Shown here in pieces: positions 23,001 to 33,286 of a DNA stretch of 64,000 nucleotides. The notes beneath the pieces were generated by a model, which was not told the origin of the DNA, ran no database searches, and was given only the letters and a program-made list of their open reading frames with translations. Every line of letters starts with the position of its first letter. The stretch's first letter is position 1. The stretch is from Membranipora membranacea. Lineage: Eukaryota; Bryozoa; Gymnolaemata; Cheilostomatida; Membraniporidae. Position numbers and translations under genes: made by a program. The stretch lies in assembly GCA_914767715.1 (NCBI GenBank), contig OU612070.1, forward strand, positions 14,153,501 to 14,217,500, in the 5' to 3' direction.

Positions 23001-26000
23001 TCAATCATCAGATATAAAACTGTCTACAGCTTGTTGTGGAGATGTGAGTGTAGTGTGAGACTGTTGAGTACATGTGACCTTGCTCTCATGAGGTACAGTG
23101 GCTGTTTCTACTGTGTCTGTGAAAATAAACAAAACCATTTACATTAGTATAAATCATGTAAAACTAGATTCATCCCTGGTAACCGAAATATATTTTATTA
23201 CAAATGGCCAAGGATTATTTTGGGGATAGAAAAATGGCATAAATCCATTTGAATGAAGGTAGTTGTTTGTGGATTGTGAAATAGACCTCACAGACTATTC
23301 AAGTGCATTTCATGACAGTGCACCACCCGAAACTATTTCAACCATTGTGCCGCCAAACTCATATATACTCTAATCAGGTGTGAAATATACCCTACAAAAT
23401 ATTCAAGTGTATTTCACAGTGCACCACCTAAATCTATTTCAACAATTGTGCCAACTTCATATATACTATAACCAGGCGTTTGGCCCAAACTCCCGGCTAA
23501 AATTGACTCATAGGGCTACCAAAAATAAATTGATTCTCTGGCATACCCTTGACCACCTAAAAGTGAAAAAATCATATCCCACTTTATCGAGTGTGTGAAA
23601 AAAAAATTGGAACAAGAATTTTGAAAAATAAAACAGTATGTTACTTGATCGAGGAGCTTGAGTGTTCCCACCTTCATACTTAGCACAGTTGCAGCTGAAC
23701 TATTTATACCCTGGAGGAGTTGATATTAGCTTGAGTTCTATTAGCTAGTTTGGAGGTGACCTTACTGGCCTTACTAACACCAAACTTTAACTAGTTTTGG
23801 TAGAAATTAATCTGATGTAATAAGCTAAAAATTTTAACCATTTCAAGCCTGTCACTCCTTTAAAATTAAACTTAAATTATATATCTTACCTGCTACTGGC
23901 TGTCTTAATATCAAAGTCTTCTTGAAGTTCTTGAGATGCATTCTAATATTCTGTCTAAACTTGTCTCTTGTAAACTCTTTCGAGCCATTAGTCATAAAGA
24001 ACACAACGCATAGCGCGATGTCTACAAACAAAAATAAAAGATACAAAATGTTAAAAAGTAGAAAAACTGTGTGAAATTCAACAAAGATATGGAAACTATC
24101 AATATCTTTCACTATTTTGAATCTAACAAGACATATTTATAATTGTGACATGGTAATGCATTCGGAATTATCATAACTTATAATGCTGCACCGCAATCTG
24201 ATATCCGAATAAATTGCGAGACTTTTCTTTACATCATAGGCCTATCAAAGCTGAAAGTTCTCTCATTGAGATGTAAAAAATGTGAAAGAACTTGTCAGTT
24301 AAAATAGTGACAAGACCAATCTCTCTGCATAAAGAAGAACACAAAAGTAATAATTCCCATACTTGTTGCAATGTTACCGTTTAACAAGTATTTATAAAGA
24401 AATTTAGCAATGTGAATAGTTTCATCTTCTCTGGTTGTATGGAATACTCTCAACAATAATGAACAACAGTTCAAATTTCCCACTTAATAATTGTCTCTAA
24501 AAACTCGAAATAAATTTTGATTATCATCATTATTTTATGTTTTTGACTCCTATTGATAAACATTCTTTGATATAATTATGGCAGTAAATAATAAAACAAT
24601 AACAGAAAAACTCACCATATGAAGGGCTCACTATGTGATGCAGCATCTTGAGAGGGTAGTAGGGATGGTGAGAGATGTTATCATTAAGTCTGTCTACAGT
24701 ATGTATAAGGCTAAACATCAGGTACGCAGCAGCGTATACTGTGAACGGTATGAGGGCTTTATTCAATCCGGCCTACATGAAACCAGCGCAATGTTACTGA
24801 GCTGAAAATTTACATTACTTGTTTGCTTAATTTAGAAACTCTCAGATGAATGATGATCAGAGAATACTTTAGTTGTTAAATCGAACAAAGTAAAAAAATT
24901 GTAGAGTTATAGAAAGTAAGTTAGCCTGTGTACACGACAGCATAAAATTGAGTAAATCAGCAACAAACCTGTTTACCTACCTTTGGTACTTCGGAATCAT
25001 ATGTGAATTTATTTTTCTTGTGTTGGAATATATGCATGCCGATGAACAAAGCTAGAACCACCGAGCCACCAGTTAGCACAGGCAAAATCCACCTACAACA
25101 CCACATTAATAATCAAGACAAGCTCAAGCTTCAAGTGTTCGTGAGTGTCCATAGTGTACTAACATACCTTAAAATAACTACCTTTTCTTAATTTTAAGAG
25201 ATTTGATGCACCTTTTCATTTATAGTAGGCTGAATGAATTAAATTTATTTTTTGTTGAAAGTACAGTAGACTGGTATCCACTGCTCTGGGAGGTATATTT
25301 AAATTTCAGTTTCAGTTTGTCAAAATCTAATATGCGGCCTGAAGAGCGGATAGGAGTTGTCCCTTTTTAAGAAAGGAGTGGACAATCAACCTGCGTAGGG
25401 ATTGCTCTTCTCCAAGAATTACGTTTCAATGTATGTATGTATTCACTATAATTTGGCGAGTATAAGACCCATGTTCTCAGGAAACATCAATTGCAGGCCC
25501 TTTAATACCAAAATATAGAGCTTCCAATGATTTTAGGCCACTCATTCTGTGACCTTACATTTCTTGTTAAAAACGATCAGAAAATCAGAAGCACCAATTA
25601 CGGTAAATGTGACCTTACGTGACGAGACTCATGATTTGCCCAGTCCCGGTTGAACTCGTCTGGCAATAGCCGTTTTCTAGCCCATAACTTCCAGTGGTGA
25701 ATGGAAGCCCTGCTTGTATGAAAGGTAATGTCCAGCATATTACTCTGTATACCCTGTCAAAAATTGTTGTGTAAAGATTTTATTACTTTGTTACCACCGC
25801 TGTCAGAAGGATGTTGCAACAACTCAATATTTATTTTCCTACTATGCCTCCACCACCAGAGTGCATAGACACGTTCTACTCACAAGGTGAATTGTAACCT
25901 ATTTGAATTACTGTTACATGTTTATTGATGGTAGGCACGAGGACTAGTGAAGGCAAATACAATCCCAAGATCTTGAGCATCACTGGGGATTTGACAAGGG

Positions 26001-28691
26001 TTTACAATAGCTTGCCTCAGGTATGGGTTAAAATACTTTCACTGTATGCTTATCAACTCTTCACAATAATACCTGCAGTCCTAGATCAAGTTTGATCCAT
26101 TTGACTGCATACGAAGTTGCTCTCCCTCCAATGGTTACACCAATCGGCCTGCAGCGTGACCAGCAGAGGGGGAGCACCCCTGAATGCAGGCAAATGGATC
26201 AAACTTGATCTAGTGCAGTCCACACAAACCAAGCGTCAAAGCATCGGCAGGTTGAAATCACTCTATGAACTCAAAATCATTATAAGAAATCAGTTCTGAT
26301 TCCTCTACCTCGATATTTTGTCAAATCTTAGTCATATTTCAAGGTTGGATATTGTGCAAGTTAAGTCCAGCTAGTTAATTGCTAATATATATCATGGTGA
26401 TTCTAGCAATTTTCTAGCTGGACTTCACTTACATAATATCCAATCCTCTTACCATTCATTACGCTCCATTTTAGCAGTGAGAGTTGTGTGTCCTGTAACG
26501 AGGATACCAACATATGTAGCCATGACAATGATCCACAGCAAACTAGTGAACCCTGTAAATAAAGCATACAATACCACTTATGACAGGCCATTGAGGCTTT
26601 GACTGACCACTATACCAAGTTCGACTGCAATTAAAGTTGCTCCCCGCCACTGGTCCTGCCGCATATCTAGTTGGGAGGGGTGCAACTGGAATGCAGGCAA
26701 ACTGGATCAAACTTGCTCTAGCTGATCATTATCTATGCAAATCAGATCAAACAATACGAGAGGGTTCCTGTGCGTGAACAATCAGCATGGAGGTCCACAA
26801 TCCAGCCTTATGGCTTGCCTTATGGTGGGTTCATAACTTGGAGAGACTCGCAAGGATATTGAGACCTGGTAGCTCATGTGTCCGCCAGCCAAGATAATGA
26901 TGCAACTTATGTTGATATGTTCTTCCTGCCGCAACATGCAACATTAACTACTTGCAAGTTGGCATCAACAATACTTAATGCTTATTTTCATCACCATGTT
27001 TCCTGCATATGTGATTGTAATGCACACCTGAAGAATGGCCTCCATTTCTATCCTAGCCTATCCGAACATTAGTCTTATATCATTCATAACTTATCTTCTG
27101 GGCTTAGCTAGGTGTGAAATAAAAAACATTTTGTCCTTGCTAGATAGAATTTAGTTTAGATTACTAACCAAATATATTTGACAGAAATAAAATGGTTCTG
27201 CAACTTTCATCGAGTGACCCTATATCATTCATCATTACAGTGCTCTGAAATTAGAAATAGAAAAACACAGAAATAGCATTTATACCTTTATGATAATACC
27301 TAGCCAATGTTTGGCTCTGATTCGTGGGTGGATGGGTTGTGGGTCCCAACCCACCAATCAGAGCCAACAAATTGGCTAGTTTATATCCCAATCACCTGGC
27401 AGCATTCTATTTAAGTCTTGTCATTCATAGGTTGTTGTTTTTCAGCATAGTGTTTTCGAGAAAAATAACTATGAAAGAGATATGAGATTCAACACGTCAT
27501 ATATTTGCCACATTTCATATACTTACTGGTAAAATTTTCAAGTACTTACTGGCTCCCAAGACTTTACGACAGAATTACACAAGTTAGGCACCATTATATA
27601 CATGATCAGTCTCTACAAACATACAAGACTATGAATAAAGTCCTGCGTGTACAGAACACAAACATATAGAATTAAACTTGGAAATTCAATCGGATAGAAA
27701 GGTCCGAAAAATAAACATACACAGCCAACGCTGCACTGTCAGACAATTATCAGGGTTCTTGACAGACTCTATTATTATTGCTTTATTCACATGGTATCCA
27801 GCAGGACTGTAATTGTTAGTTCCATAGTCTATATTTCGTTCTGTCTGGAAATGCCTTAAATTCATTCACATGATCCATTTCTTGATTATCAATGCACTGG
27901 TACAGGCAGTATGAAACAGGGCAGCAGATTGAATATACCATTTACCTGACTGAAGGATTGGTACTTTCTTAGCGTTAATAATACCAGAATCGTAACGACT
28001 CCTAATATGATAGCCAGAGATCGAGTTGTCCTACTCACAACACGTATCACCTCCTGAAATAATGATTGTATGATGAGGAAAACTCATCGAGAGTCGCGTT
28101 TTCCTCGAGTATTCGGAATATAAGAGATCAAAATTGTTTTATTGATACCAGCCTTGCCTTATGACACACCTTCATTAGACATTGTAAATCTTTTCACTTT
28201 GCACACGAGAATATTGCACCTTGAACAAATAACTTCAATTTATTACATGGGCTGCCTCCCGCTTAGGGTCGCTAGCATTTGAAATCCTCAGTTTTCAATT
28301 AGATAATGTTGCAATTATTTTTCTTTCATTTCCACTGGTCTCCGTTCAATAACCATCAACGAATAATGATGAGGTCATTGAAGTTCAAAAAGAAATCAAA
28401 GGCGTGACAAAACTATTGTAAGCCATATGAGGTGGTGTCAAGGTAACTGTCACCTGATCTTGATGGATGATTGGCTTTACAGTACAGCGATTATGCATAA
28501 TAGTTGTGAAATTATATTTACATGATTTACATCTTTACTACACAAGATAGATGTTAGGCTACTGAGGCAGGTAGCTGCAGACAAGGCAGACAAACCAGCA
28601 ATGATTATCTCGTAATAGAATGGTATTTTCTGTTCATCCAATTGATTCCGAATATCACTGTGTTGCAATGGAGGCAACACCATAACAGGTT
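23001..28691 (-). CDS. Unrecognised multi-pass (seven-pass-like) membrane protein
   Basis: Nine minus-strand exons join in one frame: 28522(or 28531)-28691, 27946-28053, 27550-27612, 27169-27244, 26453-26552, 24981-25092, 24616-24772, 23890-24021, 23001-23116, giving about 343 residues. Hydrophobic stretches appear in order: YYEIIIAGLSALSAATCLSS, SLAIILGVVTILVLLTL, SLLWIIVMATYVGILVTG, ILPVLTGGSVVLALFIGMHI, IPFTVYAAAYLMFSLIHTV, and SPSYDIALCVVFFMTNG. A seventh may fall in the third or fourth exon. The loop after the fourth clear helix is basic (FQHKKNKF), and the tail after the last is basic (RDKFRQNIRMHLKNFKK), as in GPCR cytoplasmic faces. I recognise no family signature, so the GPCR idea rests on topology alone. 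The first exon begins with two bases of a split codon, so more coding sequence lies upstream unless translation starts at its internal ATG (MVLPPLQ). Confidence 0.7.
23275..23480. repeat. Tandem duplication of about 105 bp
   Basis: TATTCAAGTGCATTTCATGA...CACCACCCGAAACTATTTCA and TATTCAAGTGTATTTCACAG...CACCACCTAAATCTATTTCA. Lies in the last intron of the membrane protein gene. Confidence 0.8.
26081..26213. mobile_element. Intact MITE with perfect terminal repeats and 7-bp target duplication
   Basis: Left end CTAGATCAAGTTTGATCCAT. The right end is its exact reverse complement ATGGATCAAACTTGATCTAG. TGCAGTC flanks both ends (26074-26080 and 26214-26220), as expected for a target-site duplication. 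It sits in an intron of the multi-pass membrane protein gene. Related, decayed copies occur at about 6583-6640, 7795-7870, 18706-18780, 19157-19262, 26609-26722, 32468-32583 and 55872-55946. Confidence 0.88.
27299..27384. mobile_element. TAGCCAATG-family hairpin MITE
   Basis: CTAGCCAATGTTTGGCTCTG with reverse complement AGAGCCAACAAATTGGCTAG at the other end. In an intron of the membrane protein gene. Confidence 0.75.
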
Positions 28692-29312
28692 CTGGAAAAC
28701 GCGGAAAGGCGGAAAATCAGTTTCATCGCGGAAATATGTTGCATGTTTGGGAGTCAGTTGGCTGGCATATGGTGGTTCCAATTTTTCTGGGGACCCAAAA
28801 TACCTTTCAAAGGATGGAACACCGCACCACACAATACAAACTAATACTATACAGTACAACTCAGTATAGTACAGTACAATACAACACAACCCATTACAAT
28901 TTAACGGATATCAGTGGAGTAGCCATCAGCTGCCAATGCTATATGTTTTGCCAATCACAATTCGCTGATCATATTTTGCCAAAGACATTTTGCCATTCTC
29001 ACTTTACCAATCACAGTTCGCCAGAGACCTTTCGTCAATCCCAATTTTTCAACAAATTTCAGCCTTGAAACAATTCAGAACTTTAAAGTGATTGTGAGGA
29101 TTGGAAGGTGACTCAGATGATTGAGAAGAGTCACATCAAGCAGTAGTAACCTGAGGAGTTTCACAGGTTCCCCTTATAGACCCTGCAATATTCATATTCT
29201 ACACCAATGACATAATTAACCAGCCCGCACACTATTGTGAGTAAGCTGATAATTTGTCATTGCTGTGATATGTACTGCTTCACAAACATGATAATTACAA
29301 ATAATATAAAGA

Positions 29313-29345
29313 GCTTCTCCGGCCTATTGGCTAAGATCAAAGTGT
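29313..29345 (+). pseudogene. U2 snRNA-like 5' fragment
   Basis: GCTTCTCCGGCCTATTGGCT followed by AAGATCAAAGTGT resembles the conserved 5' end of U2 snRNA (GCTTCTCGGCCTTTTGGCTA, AGATCAAGTGTAG), with two single-base insertions and one substitution. The similarity stops after about 33 nt, so this is a truncated pseudogene or U2-derived repeat rather than a gene. Confidence 0.55.
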
Positions 29346-29604
29346 CACTGCCAATGGCTGATTAGTGCCAGTTCAGTTTTGGCAGCTCGCCGCACACTCA
29401 TGATTAGAAGGACTTCTATAGCCTCACTTCTAGGATGCATTCTAGTTTTCTAGGATGTATCACATTCTCAGTATGAGGATTAGGGCACCTTGCGTCCCTC
29501 TTTAGGGGCAGCCCAATCTTCTGTTTCTTAGCAAACAGCAAGAGCTTCGTAAACAAAAACATGTTAGGTAAGTTACAGCATAACTACCAGGTATTAGGAG
29601 TTAG

Positions 29605-29800
29605 GAGTTGGGAGGTAGCTCAGTTGGTTAGAGCGCCTGCCCTCAATTGCGCAAGCATTGAAGGTTTTGAGTTCGAATCCCGCTGCGGTCAATTGACGCC
29701 CCAGGTGTGCTCCGACCTGCCTTCAAACTGAGAGCAACTGCCGAATGTGGCGGCCGCGCCTTTAAGGCACTGATATTTCTCAGTCTTGGAACAGAAACAA
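29605..29800 (+). mobile_element. tRNA-derived SINE
   Basis: A-box-like TAGCTCAGTTGGTTAGAGCG and B-box GAGTTCGAATCCC, then a non-tRNA body (CCCAGGTGTGCTCCGACCTG, AATGTGGCGGCCGCG). Related copies are at 35162-35352, 36420-36640, 54452-54612 and a fragment at about 56905-57000. It is too diverged and lacks an acceptor stem, so it is not a working tRNA gene. Confidence 0.85.
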
Positions 29801-29829
29801 ACATGCGATTATAACCCAATATTACTTAC

Positions 29830-29967
29830 ACACTTATGAGGATCCTCCATCTCACAGCCCCAGCTCGGTATCAGTGAAGTCTCATTCTGAGACGCTGAGC
29901 CGAGTAGATCCATTATCTGGTCGTCCACGGAGCTGTGTGTGGATCTCAACACCTCTTCTCCATCCAT
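29830..29967 (-). CDS. Possible 5' coding exon of the membrane protein gene
   Basis: Open segment starting MDGEEVLRSTHSSVDDQIMD and continuing with a sequon (QNETS) and two cysteines (WGCEMEDPHKC), followed by a perfect GTGTAAGT donor at CCTCATAAGTGT|GTAAGT. It looks like a hydrophilic extracellular N-terminus. The donor leaves phase 0, while the next recognised exon (ending 28691) needs phase 1. Either another short exon lies between, or this exon belongs to a different transcript. A pyrimidine-rich acceptor just upstream (TTTACAG) means the ATG may be internal to a longer exon. Everything beyond the open frame and the donor is inference. Confidence 0.45.
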
Positions 29968-31318
29968 CAGACTGTAAACTGGACATGGAAACTCAAGCGT
30001 TCACATGAATAACAAACTCAGCGTGTAAAAACAGATGAGACTTATCCACGGCTAGCGCATTAATTAAGTGTTACTCATCCGAATCCAGTGATCAACGGCC
30101 TTCAATATGATTAAACCACAAAGAGGAAACGTTTCCCTGATCTGGCTTTTGTTATTGTAGGGTACCACTAGCCACTAGACACAACCTGTTGATATAATCA
30201 AGAATAATATGGTAATCATTCTCTCTTTTAGCTAACCAAATAATAACACGATTCATCTTCATTATAATCTGAAGGCGAGGCAGCCATCTCCATTTTGAAG
30301 TGCAGGTCCCGCATCAGACATGTTTAAAAGTTGACATTCATAAGCTGTGTTCAGTTTATCGCAATTTGAAATTTTAATTAACTTATCCAGGGAATCTCTT
30401 TTCACAGTAGATTGACAAAGCTAAGAAGTAGAGGTATCATTCACTTACAATGAGATTCGCAAAGCGCGTAACTGACTATTCCACTTTTCAGGAGGCACAT
30501 AGTTGTGATCGGTTGCAAAATAATTAATGTAGTGTAATATTTTTTTACATCTTTAATGAATGGGTCAGCAAAGGTAAATTGTTCATACTCAAAAACAGCT
30601 GGTTTATCATCACTCAGCATATCAGGAAATTTACCCGCCTAGCATCAACACAAACTCGCATAAGTAAACTCGTGCCTTGCAAATGGGAGCTGCTAGCCAC
30701 ATGCACTGATCTAGCCAGCTGTTTATTTACTGTTTACTGCCTTAATTAGGCCACATTTGCATATTGTCTCAGAACACTTAGTACATGGTTTTATCATGTA
30801 AAATGAGCTACTCCGATTATATCGTCCTAACCATATTTTATGCTATTCTCAAACCCACTTTCTAGTAGCAAGTGCCCTGCTAGATGTTATCTTCCTTTAG
30901 GAATAAATATGGATTGTCTTCTTTACAAACAGATCAGAGTGAGTTTAAAAGATACAATGCAGAACAATGGATTGGAATGAGAATTTATATTGTAGGCTTG
31001 ATACAGCCATCATCATGTAAGTGGTGATTATCACAAAAGTCATGAGCTGCACAAGTTGAATCATTTTATGATTGATAAGCAAACGAGAAAAAATCATCAT
31101 AATATTCGAAAAACAAATTGGCACACTTCAATTGGGACGGAGTGAAAGAAAATCAAAAATTGTAAAAAAATAAGATTTTTTTCAAAAGTTTTGAGTTTTG
31201 AAATCTAAAAGAAATTGAATCAAAATGAAAGAACATGATAAATATAATGTGTAGAAGCATATCATGATGACTTCACCTTTAATCATGACATCACTCAGTG
31301 GTATTAACTGCGTTCATA

Positions 31319-33286
31319 TTAGTATCTCCATCGCCTTGATTCTGCGTATGAGCCGTCATCTATAGGTGCTACGGCAGTTTTAGAATTTGGAGTCGATTTG
31401 ATTGGGGGAAGCGGTGTCGTTTCGGCTACAAAACAAAAAACACCATGTAAAACTTGGTGAGACAAATATCTCCTGTTAACTTTAGAAACATAACCTAAGA
31501 AGCTATATAAGAAATTTGTCTTCCAAATCACCTAATTTACCTCATCATAGTATAACAGTATTCATACTTTCAACCAAAATAACAACTACTAAACTACATT
31601 GCTGTTTTGGGGGCAGTGAGATTGCATGTTCTGTTTTCACCCGTTTAAATCAGTCACACGCTGGGAGGTTGAGGGTACAAGTCCCATTGAGAGAGTATTT
31701 TGATAAATCTTTTCGGTCTCAGTCTGCTTTCTGTATTGTTTTCCTAAAACCCATCGTAAACTTGTTTTCCTAAGATTAAAAGGTGAGTAACGAGTAGCCC
31801 AGAATAAGATCTGGGTTTGATATAGCAAAAAGAATCTGCAAGCATAGATAGATTGGAGGATCGCAGGAAGATTACTGCTTTTACCTTGGTGTTTCTTCTA
31901 TCCCTTAAAGCATAATACAACAAAAATAGTAACAGCAACATTCAAACATGATCGAATACAATCTACCTGCACCGCTCTGTGAAAATAGCATTATAAAAAT
32001 TGGAATAAATAAATATGATGGACTAAAATTGGAATAAATACGATGGACTTACATTGGACAAACAAATCAAAACGATGGACAAACATTTGACAAGCAAAAC
32101 AAAAGTTTGACAAACATTGCAGCAAATTTGAGCCTTAATATGTACCATAGACTATGTCTATGTCCATGCCATGTACCATGATAACGAGGGATCGTTTGTG
32201 ACAGAGGTTGACGCCCATAACACTGAATCTCATATAAACTCACAGTTTTGACGTCTCAATCTTTCGTTGAGTCTGCCGAGCTCCACCTTCTTAGACTCGA
32301 GCTGAGGTACCTTAGTAGAAGTGGGCGGGGCACCGTGCATATTATTATACATATACCCGCCTCCTAACTCTGGAGACATACTTCTCGGTGTCTCGGCAAC
32401 CTTAGCAGCTCCTATCAGGATAAAAAATGTATATATTTGACTACTTAAAATAGAGGCAACTAACCGCCATCTAGATCGACCCAATCTGCCTGCATGTGGA
32501 GTTGCTTCCCCTCCGAGCTGATGACTCACCAGTAGAATGGGAGCAATCCAGAATACATATAATCGGATCAAGATGATCTAACACAGTGGCCAATTAATTA
32601 ATATATCAGCAATATTAACAGTCAACAGAGTAAGAAAAATTGGATAAATTGCATGATTCCAAAGATTATAAGCTTGTATCACCTAACAGTATAACAAAAG
32701 ATTCCACCTACAGCGCCATTTCTCAATTTAAAATTCCGGCAAACCAAAAGCACGATAGAAACGAAAAGTAAAAAATTAGAACTGATAATGAGAAAAATTA
32801 AGTAAGGCTTACCAGGACCCGCAGATTGTGTGGATAACCTCACAAACAATAGTGGGCTAACTGCTGATCCAACTTGGCAAAAGTGAAAGTCATTTTACGG
32901 TCAGAAGACAAGATAATAGCTTACAAAATGGTGTAAAAAGTGAAAAACAAAATTTTTATTTGCCTTTATAAAAATCGATTTGATGCCAGTAAAGACGATA
33001 CAGCTTACAGTAGTGTGCATAATACTGCACACACAGGTCTTCAGCTAGGAGCCATGAGACAAGCACTGTTTCGAGGCCTTCTCTAGTACAACCTCCTTAT
33101 TGCCGACCCCAGCATCATGACGCCACCCCAGACATTTGGATATAACTTATTGGTGAAATAATAACTGATATAGACTGACTTACGTTTCTTGTTCATGATG
33201 AGTACAGTGACAATGATAGCACCCAGGACCAGCAGACACGCCACAGTGATGACCGCTATAGCCCAGATAGGCAGTCCCTCCTCAGG
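31319..33286 (-). CDS. PKHD1L1-like: PKHD1L1-like: membrane helix and cytoplasmic tail
   Basis: Exons 33184-33286, 32244-32411 and 31319-31425. The first encodes PEEG then LPIWAIAVITVACLLVLG followed by AIIVTVLIMNKKR, a single membrane helix with the positive-inside rule satisfied by NKKR. The tail (about 90 residues) contains AETPRSMSPELGGGYMYNN, a charged helix ESKKVELGRLNERLRRQN, and ends APIDDGSYAESRRWRY before TAA. Tails of fibrocystin-family proteins vary widely, so no function can be read from it. Confidence 0.88.

Larger units (their letters stand above)
28692..31318. other. Intron or intergenic stretch with SINE and U2-like fragment
   Basis: Apart from the candidate exon at 29830-29967, I see a pentanucleotide-like TACAA-rich tract (28825-28890), a U2 snRNA-like fragment (29313-29345) and a complete tRNA-derived SINE (29605-29800). 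From 30000 to 31318 I see no gene. This should include the 3' UTR of the PKHD1L1-like gene, but I noticed no convincing minus-strand AATAAA close to its stop. Confidence 0.5.

Noticed and set aside
29605-29680. tRNA gene
   Set aside because: A and B boxes are present, but no acceptor-stem pairing is visible and the same sequence recurs with a common non-tRNA body. It is a SINE.
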